A DNA stretch of 64,000 nucleotides. It comes from Aphelenchoides besseyi. Its lineage: Eukaryota; Nematoda; Chromadorea; Rhabditida; Aphelenchoididae. Below, piece by piece: positions 46,701 to 60,339 of the stretch (position 1 is its first letter; each line of letters starts with the position of its first letter). The notes under the pieces are model-generated. The model ran no database searches and was not told the origin of the DNA. It saw only the letters and a list, made by a program, of their open reading frames with translations. Position numbers and translations under genes: made by a program. The stretch lies in contig JAMPIQ010000001.1 in NCBI GenBank assembly GCA_024699855.1, positions 4,898,001 to 4,962,000 on the forward strand, read 5' to 3'.

Positions 46701-47682
46701 TTCGATCCAAAGCTAAGTACCACACAAATCGTCTAAAGTACGGGGCTTGTAAGAACGCGAGTAATAGTGCGGTTTGTTAAAGCGATTTCAAGCGCCACGG
46801 TCAGAGTTTTCGATTTCGTTCATGGTCAACAGGGTTGAGCGGGAGATCGCCGCAGTCGGGACTTCAGATCGACAGTTCGCGCTACACAACAATAACACGA
46901 TCCGGGAAGAACAAATCGACCGGCAGAGTTGATGCCAAAGGCCGCTGACCCGCTTTCACTATGTTTGCTGCCGAAGAGCATAAAAACAGACGATTGATGT
47001 GAATCATGAGCTCAGTTAAGCTTAACAACACTGTGACATTCATTAGATTTCAATTGGAATAAACAAAAATAATGCACGATTAACAATTCGCCAACAACTC
47101 TTCTGCGATTACATGCTCGTTGACGTAACAAAGCCTTTGAAAGATATGACTCCCGCTGCAGAACTTGAGCTCAACAGCGACAAACTGAAAACGCGACGCC
47201 AATCGACGAACTTCTAAATTCTCCCAGTACGTTAATTTAGCTGTGGGCTGAAGAACCTGTTCCGGTGTTGATCGTCTGTTGTCTGATGAGTCGAAATCCC
47301 TGTGGGCACTCAACGATGAGCGGAATCACGTTTGCCGTTGTCTGCGGATGGTCAATTCTTGTATTTGGCGGTTACGCTTCGATCCCTCTGAGTTTGATGG
47401 AGTGGCGAAAGTCGGAGAGCGCGGTCGCCTTTGAATTCGTTCACTTCAACACAACGGCCATCCAGTGAAATGCAAATTTGGAGAAGAGAAACTCATGGAT
47501 TGGGTCGAATGGTTTTGAATTCGAAGGACAAGTGAAACTCCACAGTACAATCGGATCTCAAGGTTATTTTCCAACATATCGGTTTTAGTTCTATTTATTC
47601 GTTCACTTAAAATATTCGATCTTCCAATTAAACTTCGATCCCAACAATTAACAACAAAATAAATAAAAAGAAAGCCCGTAGA
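46701..47682. other. Intergenic, one unresolved frame
   Basis: No confident gene. A minus-strand frame at about 47080-47313 ends AEELLANC and is discussed under findings. The rest is non-coding as far as I can see. Confidence 0.4.
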
Positions 47683-48293
47683 TTACCAATTGTAAGACTT
47701 CGGGAGTGGAACGTTGATCTCGCCACCTCCATTCACGTTGCGCATGTAGCCGGCATTCGGCACAACCGTCCAACGTAGGACCAGGCTCACGTTTCGACCC
47801 AACAAGTTGGTTCCATCGTCGGCAAAATAGTAGTACGGCGAAACGTGTTCCTCGTTAACGACAACGTTCTCAAAGCGCTTGTAGTACTTGTCCCATAAAG
47901 TGATTTCGTTGATGCTCTAAACACAAATTTAAATCAAATAGAAACCCGAGAACTTACTCTTTCGGGTGTTTCGTACTTAGCAACCAAAAACACGTACAAC
48001 TCCTTGACGTTCCAATTGAAAACGGGCGCTAAATCAGCGTGCAAAGTGAAGTACATGGTCGCCAAATCACTTCGACCGCGTGGAGCTGCGTAATCGTTAA
48101 CTTGTTTGCTGAAAACAACGCTCATTGATAAACTGTCTTCTTGGACTTACACTCTGACATTCGAGACTGTGATTTCCACGGGAACCGAGTAGTTGAGAAA
48201 AAAAGTTTGAACGAAAACTGCAAACGTTGCAGCGCCCAAAACCGAAAACAGAAACGCGCTTAAATTGTTGGCACGTGAAAGAACGGAGTGCAT
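47683..48293 (-). CDS. Signal peptidase complex subunit 3
   Basis: Exons 48151-48293, 47958-48108 and 47683-47916; 175 aa, matching SPCS3 (180). It begins MHSVLSRANNLSAFLFSVLG, a single N-terminal membrane helix with a short cytosolic end, then a luminal beta-rich domain with DLAPVFNWNVKELYVFL, the family signature, and WDKYYKR. It is the accessory glycoprotein-type subunit of the ER signal peptidase, needed for cleaving signal peptides. It lies 197 bp downstream of the isomerase gene on the same strand, consistent with co-transcription. Confidence 0.93.
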
Positions 48294-48490
48294 TGTTCAA
48301 CTGAAAAAGTGATCGTGAATTTGAGACAAACACGTCAAAGTAAATTCAGTTGATAAAAACAACTAATCGACGTCGAGCAACTCGAAGATGAAACACAATG
48401 CTAAGGCTTTGGATCTTGAAAATTTCCGCTTCGAAACCTTTCGCTCGATTATTGGGCTTCTTAACGTAACAAGTTTATTGTAACAGAAAA

Positions 48491-49358
<868 letters not shown>

Positions 49359-50825
49359 TTCGAAGCTCCGAGTTTCTGATGCTAAAGAAAAAAGAAGGAA
49401 AACGAGTACAAGAAAACGAAATCAATTTCGTTAGTTTGTTTCTCAACTTTTTTGGAAAACGTTCTGAATTCGAACGTTGATTTCGCAACTTTTGTTTTTG
49501 TACTTTTCTCATTTTTATTGCGCCCTCGAAGTTGAATGTCGATTTGCGTATCATGAACGAAAAACAGCTGCTGCTCGGGAGAAAAGACTTTGAGCGCTGC
49601 GGCGGAGAGGACCGAGTGGATCTGCGGAGTGATCGCAGATTAGGGGCAGTCGATCCGCGTGATCGGTTTCTTTATCTTCGCGTAACTTCTCTACATTCAA
49701 ATTTGTTTTGCGTGTACTTTGTGTTGTTGGAAGATTTCCGGTAACAAGAACAAACGCTTTTTTGCGAAGCGACGACAATCACAACCATCAGATGATGTCC
49801 GACGCCGTTTTCGAGCGTCGCAGTGTCGAGGAGGATAATTTCTTTTGTTGGAAACCACTTGAACATTCCCACCGGTTTCCCATGCGATGGAACTCATGAC
49901 GCTCTATCGGAGTTTCAGTTGACACCGCCGCTTTCAAAATTGCGATAAACGTAGTCATCAGTTCACGCTCTGTATTTTTGCTTCCAATTCAACGACCAGT
50001 TTTCGTGCCCTCAACGTCGGCGATCGTTTTCAAAAGTTTTTGGGCCAAAAAACAATTTTCGTTAGTTGCGATTTCGCTCACCGGAATGTTCGAGCAAAAT
50101 TCCGCTTTGCGCGCCCTTTTTTGCGTCGACCAAAAACTCGCATCGTTGAAATTAGCCGCCGGCGAATAGATCGCAAAGAAAACGCGTACAGCAAACTTTT
50201 CGACGTGATTTACGCTTTGCGTCTCGTCATTATCGAGGAATCTCGTTGACGCTCTCCGTTTCTCGACCTTTTGGTTCGCATTTTTTCGTCGATTTGCGCG
50301 AAAGCGTCGAGATTTGTCGTGCTCCTCCATCGCACTTTTTGTTTCGCACGTTGTCCACGTTTTCTGAAGTTAATGGGAAACCCATAAGTTGACGGTTGGT
50401 ATCGATAATGATCCGAAGGTCATGGCTGCCAAGAAGATCGTGACTCATTGCCTCGGATTCTGTTGCCACACCAATGTCAAGCAACCCAATCGTCTGTTTT
50501 GGATTGGACGTGAACGTTTTGCTTTTTTAGGTCATCAACTGATGAACTCAGCGACAAACAATTTGACGTGAATCGACCTCGTTGCTTATTTTTGCTGTCT
50601 AATCGGCAACCGCAAAAAACGTTTAGTTTTCTTGTTATTCGTGGTGGAAGCGTCGTGAATATGGAGTTTTGATTTTGATCGTAAACTCGATTTCAGGACG
50701 AGCACTTCTCGTCTAGACTTGGACCGAAGAAAGACGCGTCAGATGCGCCGCTAAGCGCCGAGTCAATTCGTCATTCGTTGTTTAGTGGTGGGATACAGAC
50801 GAAAGAAACGGAGAATTCAACAAAA
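49359..50825. other. Divergent intergenic region
   Basis: 1.5 kb of GC-richer, polypyrimidine-containing DNA between diverging genes. Frames at 49989-50330 and 50230-50484 lack support. It probably holds promoters of the isomerase and EDC4 genes. Confidence 0.45.
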
Positions 50826-53371
50826 ATGAGCGTCCACACATCATCGGAACTCATGGAGAAACAGTAAGTCTATGGCATTTTCGAACGATTCGAACTCGTT
50901 TTAGTCAATTAAACAAAGATGGAAAGGTCGTCAGTTTCACTGCTGGTCGCAACGTGGTCTTGCAGCCGAGTACTGAGGAATCGACCCGAGATTCTGCACT
51001 AACACATTCCCGAGCTTTGTGTGACTACAAATGGGAACATAAGACCAACTACGACGGTCGGATTTTAAGTGCTAGCGGACGCTTAATTGCTTATCGTTTG
51101 TTTAACGAAAAGACCGGCGAAGCGGTACGCGTGATGGAACTGGAAAGTCGAGCTCGTCATCTCATCAAAGACTTCCGAGCACGTGTCGTCGATTTAGCTT
51201 GGGCTCCACACGCTCCATTGTTAGCCGTTCTGGATGCCAAAGGAAATCTCTACGTCTATCAGGTGGATGAACAGAAGAACTACGCACTGTAAGTTTATAC
51301 CGTTTGCTTCTTTCATGTTGTTGTTTTAGAAGCAAGTACATGAACATTCTTCGAAATGTTGAGACCAACGGCGAAACTCCTCGTTTGATTTGGTGCCCGT
51401 ACATTGAGAACGACCAGAAAGACGAAAACAGTGGACCGTGTCATTTGCTTGCCGTGATTTTGGTTTGTTTTTCTTGTTTATATCAAGTTATTTTAAACTT
51501 TAGGGGTGCAACGTAAAGTTCTTCTATTTGAATGTGATCAAGGAGAAATTCGGGTTGCCGGAAGTTGACGTTAAATCATTGGAGAGCGATCCATCGACGT
51601 TCAACGGCTTCGAGACCGAAAGTTCGGTTACAACGCTTCGTATCAGTCCCGATGCTACAGCATGTGCCGTTGCAACTACTGACGGAAAAGTAACGTTTTA
51701 CGTGATTGAATCGGAGGTTTCACGTTCTGCTCACAACATGATTCCGTTGCCGAACACTCACGTCGAAGAGATGTTTTTTTTGGACAATGTTACTCGCCGT
51801 AAACGCGACGTTAACGACGTGTCTGTCGATCCGTTGTGGAAGCACGTGATCTTCGTAAGCGACAATGGCCGTCGTTTAGCTATCTTCAACTCATACACCG
51901 GCGAGTGTACCGCAAAGTTGCGTTTCGAAATGGATTCCGATGCAAGTCGTTTGGAGATTGTTCTCGATGACACCGCTCGTTATTTGTACGCCATCAACTA
52001 CGACACCTCGGTAACAGATCTCTCAACTTTCACTTGTAATTTATTGCTTTTAGGACTTGTTTTGCATCGAATTGACTCCCGACTTCTCAGCTCAACCATA
52101 TTTCGTTGGATGCACTCAGATTTTCTTTAGTTCCAAGTTGATTTGTTTGGCTCCGTGCGTGTTGGAAGAACGCGAAGATCGTGGAGAAGCAGGTGACTCT
52201 TTTAAATCGTATGCTCAAGTTAACTCTATTGCTTAGATGACTTTTCTTTTGACGACGACATCACAACCATAAAGAAAAATGCGATTACTTTCGTTGCCAT
52301 CAACAATCGATCGTTGTTGGAAGTGAACGTCGATCTTCACCGTGTTCTCGACATTGATTTGGACGTTTCACCAGAAGTTGGAAATCGTTTGTTGCAAGAA
52401 AAAATGACCCAACAAAATCGTAGCTTCAAAGCATCGAAGTAAGCCGTTGATTTTTTTATCATTTATACCACTGCTTTTTAGTCAACGAATTGCTAGCAGT
52501 TTGGGTTCTGCTTCGGATTTGCAGGAATCACCGCGAGTCAAAGAAAAAGTCTTTTCACCCGATGGCATTTCGAAACGTCGCTCTCGAATGGACGGTGAAA
52601 TTCACAACAATTCGGTTGGAATCATCGAAAACAACGGATCCGAGTACGGAAATCAAGGACTAACCAATACGGATGTTCGCAAGTTGCTTCAAACGGTCGC
52701 CGAACTTCAAGAGCAGGGACGCGAAAACGAAAAGCGAATGGCCGAAGTAAACATCCAACTGGAAAAGATCAACAAAGGACATCAGGACTTGCGACGTGAG
52801 CAAACGGACAATTTGGCCGATGTATTGGAGAAGATTTGTAAGTACACAACTTTATTAATCAGCGTCTAACTTTAAATTTAGCCAACGAGATTAATGCACG
52901 CGATGAGAAGATCGAAAAAGTGATCAATCGCATGAACGAAAATTTGCGTAAAGACGTTAAGAAGGTTGTTGAAGCCACGTTGAATGACAACGCCTTTTCA
53001 CTCCAATCGACCATGGAATTATCGAACACTCGAGTGGTCGAAACCGTCAAAACGGTCTTAACCGGCGTTCTTGTTCCATCTGTCGACGCTATTTGCCGCC
53101 AACTGTTCAGTCAACTCAACGAATCGTTTCGCGATGGTCTTCAGGTACTTTCGAATGCTTAGATTTTGACATTAATTACGAATTTCAGGAATTTTTGGAC
53201 CAAGTGCGCGAAGAGTTAGCCACTGCACCTCCCGCACCACCAGACTATCAAATTCGAACGCAAGTGATGGACAACGGTCACATTGCCACTTTCACTCACG
53301 TGATGCCGAACTCCCGTCGAATCGGCGAACACAACGCCGGATCCTCGTTGGAATCCGTAAAGAAATCGTAA
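50826..53371 (+). CDS. edc-4: Enhancer of mRNA decapping 4 (EDC4/Ge-1)
   Basis: Nine exons: 50826-50863, 50905-51288, 51330-51462, 51504-52010, 52054-52192, 52237-52438, 52482-52837, 52882-53144 and 53189-53371; 734 aa. The N-terminal WD-repeat-like beta-propeller has DYKWEHK, LSASGRLIAY, DLAWAPHAPLLAVLDAKG, and a second blade set with TTLRISPDATACAVATTDG. A linker then leads to a long helical C-terminal half with coiled coils (LLQTVAELQEQGRENEKRM). EDC4 scaffolds DCP2 and XRN1 in P-bodies. The domain order matches the family, though it is shorter than human EDC4 (about 1400 aa), as nematode forms often are. Confidence 0.88.
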
Positions 53372-54021
53372 AGCAATCGCTATTTTTCTTTTCGCTACAC
53401 ATTTTCAGTTTTTTCAAATCTTCTAAATTCTATACCCATTGACTCCGCCCATTTGATTCGTCTGAAGACGAACTCATCTTTTAACTATTTCAATTACCGT
53501 TTTCAGAAAAAAACCAAAAAAAACTGAAAAACATAAAAGGTCTCCGGACAGTGACTTCTGAAGAGACGACGTCCGCGTTTGGGACCACAAAAACTTTTTG
53601 CTGAACACATTTCGAACCTTTTCGTTTAGATACACGTGTCTGTATGTCGAAGCATAGCATGTTCCCCATTTGTTGTTTACTGACTATTCATAAGCAATTT
53701 ACTTCCAATCGCATAGTCGTTTACCAACAATATTTATTTTCACATCTTTTGCTCATTTCGCTGGTTTCTGTTTTTTCCTTCCGTAGAGACTGAGTATCGA
53801 TTCGCCTCCACTTCTCTACTTTTGTTTTGTATTCTTGGCCCCCGAACTGTTTGTTTTCGACTTCGCAAAACGTCAAAAAAATCGAAAAAAAAATTAACGT
53901 GAATAAACATGACCAGTGATCTCGTTGTTCTAAACCACGAAACGTCCATCAACATCCAAAGACCGTTTTATTGAAAGCTTAATACAAAAAATAACAAAGA
54001 AAACGATCAAAAATACGGAAG
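53372..54021. other. Intergenic
   Basis: 650 bp between convergent genes (EDC4 on plus, Rpb12 on minus). No feature recognised. Confidence 0.5.
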
Positions 54022-54309
54022 TTAACGAGCATCGTAGACGATCACTGAAAATTCGACGTCTTCAAAAAACTCAAAGTTGAAACTCACGATTCCGAGTTCG
54101 TTTCTTGTACAAAACTCGATGGCCACATTCCCGACAACGAATTTGATCTTTGGTGCGGATTTCGTTCTCACCGTTGCATTCTGAAGCTCGAAAACTGAGA
54201 AAAAGAAATAGAATTGAAAACTACCTCCGCAGATGTAAATCATTGCAGCTAACGGCTTCTGAGCGGCCGACGAGCTTGCCTTCTGAGATGAACTTTGACT
54301 CGAATCCAT
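54022..54309 (-). CDS. rpb-12: RNA polymerase I/II/III subunit Rpb12 (POLR2K)
   Basis: Exons 54225-54309, 54088-54180 and 54022-54044; 66 aa, nearly the human length (58) plus a short Ser-rich leader. The zinc-ribbon signature is intact: MIYICGEC, then [15 protein letters not shown] and IVYDAR at the end. It is shared by RNA polymerases I, II and III and stabilises the Rpb3/Rpb10/Rpb11 subassembly. The start (MDSSQ) leaves only 25 bp to the stop of the upstream same-strand frame. Confidence 0.95.
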   Translation of the reverse strand: MDSSQSSSQKASSSAAQKPLAAMIYICGGSFQFYFFFSVFELQNATVRTKSAPKIKFVVGNVAIEFCTRNELGIVSFNFEFFEDVEFSVIVYDAR

Positions 54310-54334
54310 TTTGATTAGAAGATTGAAAATAAAC

Positions 54335-54802
54335 TCAACGGAAATCGAGGCGACGCGGATCTTTCTCAACTTTTTTTGGCGCTCCGTTTCTGTTGCTCAA
54401 TCGATGGTCGGTTTCTTCGTCGTCCAGCCACTTGAAGTCGTTCGGCTTGACGGCTCCCGTTTCCAACGCAACTACAAACGTTTTAAGCGAATTCCAGTCA
54501 CGTGTTCGAAACAATTGGAATAGTTTCAAGTGCGAACTTTGAGCCAAGAAATTTTCTCGATTTTCGGATCGTTTTCCCCCAAAAGACTGTAAGTTCGGAT
54601 CATGATTAGTTTCACAGGTTCGTGGATCTTGCGATGAGATTGAGCGCCCGAAATTGACGTTTCTCGACGGACCGCCAAAGTTGAAAATGAGCGACCTTGA
54701 AGTCGGGTTTAAGTTTTTCGATTGCCTCCTTTTGTGTTGAGAAGACGGCAAATCTGGAGTTAAACAACTCGTATGTTTATTTTGAAACCATTCTGTTTGC
54801 AC
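54335..54802 (-). CDS. Uncharacterised frame just upstream of Rpb12
   Basis: A 155-codon frame on the minus strand whose last third reads like coding sequence (LKTFVVALETGAVKPNDFKW, DPRRLDFR). The stop is 25 bp upstream of the rpb-12 ATG. A second frame inside it (KLKPDFKVAHFQLWRSVEK) also looks coding, so the gene may be spliced and its 5' structure is unresolved. No domain identified. Confidence 0.35.
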   Translation of the reverse strand: MQTEWFQNKHTSCLTPDLPSSQHKRRQSKNLNPTSRSLIFNFGGPSRNVNFGRSISSQDPRTCETNHDPNLQSFGGKRSENRENFLAQSSHLKLFQLFRTRDWNSLKTFVVALETGAVKPNDFKWLDDEETDHRLSNRNGAPKKVEKDPRRLDFR

Positions 54803-54809
54803 TAGAAAG

Positions 54810-56710
54810 CTCCGTTGCTAACCGGAACTTGTGGGCAATCGATGAATCAGCAATTTGATGAAACCGCTGAGATCGAGAGTACGATTCGCACACTGTGATC
54901 CCCAGACTAATACATATTGGCTGGTTAATTTGCGTGTTACATAATTAGGAGCATTTGGTCGTGTCCGGTTGCGTGTTTCCTGTTTCTTCAACGAAACCAG
55001 TCGCTCTAACTAATCGCCATACGAATTGCTCGTGGATTCCGCTCGGTTGCAATTCGTGGGATTGATTACGAATTCGATGGGTTGCAGTTTTTTTAGCCTT
55101 CTGGCAGTTGGGGGTTAAAATCTGCGGCTCAACTTGAGTGAAGTGGTGCGCGTTGTGTTTGTTCGAAAAAATATTTTGTTTGACGCGTCAGTTCGTTTTT
55201 CTCTTCCGAAGTCCATTCACCGATCGTCCACAGCGATGAAAGCGGGATTGGAGCACAGAAATGATGAGATGGACTGCAACAATTGTGAACCCCGAGAGTC
55301 CCGTTTGAGTGTTGTACTTGTTTTGTCAAAAGCGTGGAATGTGCACGATCGTAACCAAAAAGGCTCCATCCGTCAATGTACGTGTTGGAGCTCACTAATC
55401 GAAAAACCTCTGGATTTCCATTGGCTAATTTCCTTTCTTTGTTCTTTGGATTCCGCGACTGTTTACACTGCGCAATGATTTCTTTTTGGGTTCTTCGCCA
55501 AGTTCTTTTTATGGTCAACGGGCCAAATTTGATTTATCACGATGCGAACGTTCGGTGTGGACGAGCAGCATTTCGGGGTTCTTGTCGTTCGTCTTTTCAC
55601 TGTTCTCCGCGTCCATTGATGCAATGACTCATGATGTGGAGTGAAGGGCACGCGGTTTTTAACTGGAAAAGAAAGACGCACCCAAAATCTGTTGAGTTCC
55701 GCTGCCACAGAATTTGTATCAACAAAAATTTCCATTCCATCGGTCGCTTGAAATGCTTAGCATAATCGCGTGTACAATGACGACGATCGGAACCAATTTT
55801 CGTCGGTCAGATGTTCTTTTCGTTTGGCAAAAATTTCAACTCCTCCGCCTCTTCGGCTTCTTATCAGTCGGTTTGTTTGGAACGTTCGTCTTCAGAATGC
55901 TCGTTTGTTAATCGATTTTTTTGCGTTGTGTTTCATGGTCCTGATCCTCGAACTAACTCGCTCGACGATTCGTGGTCTTCGGACTTTCGATTCACAACCC
56001 AAAGAACATTACCGTTGATACGCTCGTTTGGAGGCGACTCGAAGTCCCGTGTTGACTTACTTCACCGGAGCAAAGTTAGCTAATTGCCGGCTTGAATGAG
56101 CAGTTTTATGGGCAACGCGAACAAAAAGCGTTGAGGTTTCTGAAAAACATTTGACGGTTCATTTGCTTTACTCGTCCAATTCGACGATGTCAGTTGGAGT
56201 TTTCGCTTCTGACTTATTGGTCGGTTTGACTCTCGTCCATTACTGCGTGGTCCTCTCATTTTCGTCCGCCGCTGTTTATTCTCGTGGAGGACATCAAACC
56301 AAATTCGGTCTTCCGCTTTCACGCGTCTTTCGAGTCGGAAATGACCGTTGAAATTTCCGATTAACATCAAAATTTTCTTGGGGATTAGATTCCGCCAACG
56401 ATGGTTGTTTACTTCGAAGGGCATTCGACTGCGGTTATTCGGAAGTTGCAACGACGAGAAGAAAGTGAATTCGATTTTCTTACTTTTTCCGAGCGATTTC
56501 CGTCGATCGATTAGCGACAATGACGAGCGCAATTTAGCGAAATGATCTTCAGAACGGAAAGAGCGATTTTAATGTTTACACTCATAAACTGATGGGTTTT
56601 CTTTCTAATTGGTTTTCTGAGATCCGTCGCGTCCATTGAAGTTCGTCGTTTGAATTTCGTTCTTTAGGTTAAAAATTTCCTGTTGCGTGTGAGGGCCATC
56701 AATTTCGAAG
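54810..56710. other. Intergenic
   Basis: 1.9 kb with several open frames on both strands (including a 150-codon minus-strand frame at 56080-56532) but no domain, signal or splice support. The region is richer in GC than other spacers. Confidence 0.45.
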
Positions 56711-59700
56711 ATGTCGACCAGTGCTGAGCCAATCACTAATGGCCCGCCGCAGAGTGTGAGTTCCAATGAGACGGATAATTGATGGCCATTTCGATTTGTA
56801 GGGTCATGGCAATGTTGCGCGTTTGGTGGATCGTCTGAGCAAAGACATCTCGAGTATGCATGTGGGAGCGCCAAAGAAGCGTAAGTGTTTGATTATACGA
56901 CACGTTTGTTTTGCACTTCGAAATGTTTGTAGCACCAAAACCTAACAACAATAACAATCGAACTGCTCACGTTCGATTTTCGTACGTTGCACAGCAGGAC
57001 GACGAGTTGACCATGGAAGAAGACGATATGATTGAAGTAATTGAAGACGTTGAAGACGGTTGGGCACGTGGGCGTCTGAAAGACAAAGTCGGACTTTTTC
57101 CGACTAATTTTGTGTCGTTTACGACGACACAAACAACGAATTCGAGTACGTTTTTACTAACTTCACATAATTAGAAGCCTAATAGCAATTAACGAACTAG
57201 CGAACTAAACTGCTTTTTTCAGCTTCCTATTCAACTCCTCGACTTACCAGCGAAGACATTCGAAAAAAATCACGCGAAGAAAGTCAGCAGTCAAACGGGA
57301 AGACACAAGCCGAACGAACCGCTTCGTCAGATTCGAATGTTTTGCCATCGTCCTTTAAGGCCAGTGTCCGTAAAAGCCAAACGTTGAGTGGTGGTGTTCC
57401 ATCAACAAGCACCACGAATTCGTGGCCAAAATCCACTTCTGCCAAAGGTAAACACGCGCTTTTGTTCGTAGCCGCGCAATCCGAGATAATTGCCGTTGAT
57501 TGTTATTCCAAGTAATTTGTGTTTGACGCCTAATTGGTTGCTTAATCGCAACAGTCGATGTTTTTTCATTGCGAGCATCCGCACGCGCCGTCACTTCGCT
57601 CTTCAGCTTCTCATAATCGCGCTCCATTCCACTCAGCTATTACGCAGCAATCGCGTTGAAGTGCCGTTCGGCATTCGATTGATCAGCGCTGATGAATCGG
57701 GGTGGAAATTTGTTTTGAGAACAACTCGGGAGTTTGAGTGCAAATCGAATTGGGACCAAAAACACTCGAATTCGATGTCCGTAACGGATTCCGACGTTTG
57801 TTTACACGATGAAAAGCTTCAATTTCTTTTCATTGTTTGTTGATATCATTGAGCTTTTTATGCGTTTCGGAAAGCTGTCGGCCAGTCGATTCGACAGTCC
57901 ATTGGGAATTTGTGTGCTTTTTGGGTTTCTGCTCAGACCTCTTTCAAACGTCTTTTTCTTCGTTTGTTGAATGATCGACAGGAAAAAGAATGTCAACGGT
58001 CTTTTCGCTTATCATCCACTGTGCTCCCTACGTGTTCACTTTCATTAACAAAAATATTATTCGATTACAATGTTCAAAGTTGTTGGTAAGTTTTGGACAA
58101 TTGCGCGATCACTTCTGATCTTTGTTTATGCGCAATTAGATCGGTGTCGTTAATCTGCCGTTTCTTATCTCCGCTCATTCGCCAACTGCGCATTCATTTC
58201 GCTCACTCTTTAATTAACTCACTTATAAGCTCGGCATTTCAGAAGTGGCGAAAGTCCTCTACGAATACGGAGCCACTCAGCCGGACGAACTTGATTTACG
58301 TGAAGGCGACGTGATCACCGTGTTAACTCGAAAGTGTGCGGACGAAGGTTGGTGTGAAGGCGAACTGAACGGTCGTCGTGGATTGTTTCCTGAGAATTTC
58401 GTCAAATTCACGACCGTTGCTCCATCATCCAACGCCAATCAAAACGCTCCAACACCAACCCGAATGGCCACAAGTACGACCGGAGGAACGGTCGCTGTTC
58501 CACCGCCCGTTTTGCCAGCAAAACCGCTGAAACCGACGTCTATCGGTAAACAACCCACGACTACAAGCGAAACAATCAACGTGACTCCGCCAACAACCAC
58601 AACGGCCGTCGCTACCATTGCATCACCAACAACGAACACCACTGTTTTGACAGCCAATCCACCGACTTCGAATCAACATGCGCCCATAGAATCTCGGAAA
58701 TCGATGGTCGCTGGACTTCAAGCCAAATTGTTCGCCCAAGGCAAAATGCCACCACACAAACCAACTTATCAGCCGCCTTCGAACGTCTTCACTCATTCAT
58801 CGACTGGCGAAACGAACTCCGATTCGAATACCAACAACGGTCAATCGATCACGCCCGTTGTTCAGATGCGCCACAGTGTTGTGGATCCAACAAAAATGTC
58901 GAATGCTCGTGATTCTGACGTTCCGACTTCTGACGATTCGGATGAACCTCGTCAACTCGAAAGTTTAACCAAATTTCGTCCGAAACAACCGGGTAAACGT
59001 CCTCCTTCGCAGCACGTTCGTCTTTCTCGAATGGTAGGTTACAAATGAAAAAGACAACCACGAAATTTCAAATCAAATTGCCGTTAGAAATAATAATGGG
59101 TTGTCGTTGAGGTCGTGAAATGAGAACTCGAATGTGAAATTCGATTGAATTTTAATCCGTAGGGGCTTTTTGGTGTATTTCAAGACAAGAAAACAACTTG
59201 TGAATCCAAAACTAGTACACAAATGATATGAATCATCAGTGATTATTCGCTAAACTACGCTCTTATGTCTTTCATTTTTTAGCCCAATGGTCGTGACGAG
59301 CTGCCCAGTACTCCTCCATTAACTCCACCGGCAAGCTCCGCGCCCACTCTGCCAATTGCAACAGCGCCTCCAGTTGTTACCGAATCGTCTTCTGTTGTGG
59401 TTTCCACGGGTCCATCAACAACTTCGTTTCCGGCCTCCGAATCACGACCATCAACCCAACAAATTTCACCGAACAACCGCGAGATTGCACGCGAATTGAC
59501 GGCCATTGGGGTTGCAGTTGCCAACAAAACCTCATCATCACCTACCGGTACTACCAGTAAGTTCTTCCACTCAACAACTGTTTCTAAGATCATGTTCCAG
59601 TGGGTCAGCGATCATCTCGAAATCATTCTGCCGGCTCTACCAATTCAGCATCCCAATCTTACGTTGGACCAAAACTGTCGGACGCAGAACCTGCGGCAAC

Positions 59701-59836
59701 AACAAACGAAACGACGATCAGCCGCAGCGAATTCGAAGAATTTCGTGAAGAAATTCTCAAACGTTTGGCTCGTCTAGAAGAACACGTCTTCAGAAACGAA
59801 CCTGCGGAACCGAGTGATCAACTTCATCATCTCTGA
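56711..59836 (+). CDS. CIN85/CD2AP-type SH3 adaptor
   Basis: Seven exons: 56711-56755, 56802-56880, 56933-57145, 57224-57448, 58243-59033, 59283-59556 and 59601-59836; 620 aa, close to CIN85 (665) and CD2AP (639). Two SH3 domains are clear: AHVRFSYVAQQDDELTMEE with VGLFPTNFV, and VLYEYGATQPDELDLREGD with RGLFPENFVKF. Then comes a long Pro/Ser/Thr linker holding basic-proline motifs such as PKQPGKRPPS, and a C-terminal coiled coil (EFEEFREEILKRLARLEEH). The architecture is that of endocytic adaptors that bind PxxxPR ligands, Cbl and actin capping protein. CIN85 has three SH3 domains; only two are seen here. The intron 57449-58242 (794 bp) is far longer than any other in the gene and may hide an exon. 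Confidence 0.85.
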
Positions 59837-60339
59837 ACTCTCCAAGCACACAAATTAATGTTCCAATTTCTAACTTTTTTTGTTCGATATATCACTCACT
59901 TTTTATTTATGGTCATACATCAGATATCTTTTCGTATCACTTTGACCGTCTGTTCCAGTTATTTTCATATACGTGCCTGACAAAATTCCAAAAGATTTGG
60001 CTGCCTCCAACTTTTTTTTATCAAAACCACCTTTTCAGCTTGTGATTTGTTTTTGGCTTTTGGTCGTTTGCGATTCGTCTGATAAATTTTTAAGTTTAAT
60101 TTGTAAATTTCGAGGGCAGTCGTCGATATCAGATCGCTGAAATGACTTCGCTGCTTACTCACCTCTTCCCGTCCGACTTACGATCGTGAGCGATCACTGT
60201 GTTTTGTTTTCAAGAATCGATTTTGAGTTCTGTGAAATAAAACGATGTAAATAGACTCCAGAACTCCTTGATAGGGTCGCAAATAGCCGGTTGTATTTGA
60301 AGTCGAAATTTGAATTCGTAACCCACTTCTTAAGTTCAA
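59837..60339. other. Intergenic
   Basis: 503 bp between two same-strand genes. No feature recognised. Confidence 0.5.

Noticed and set aside
56080..56532. 150-codon minus-strand frame
   Set aside because: Basic, low-complexity, with no splice or domain evidence.
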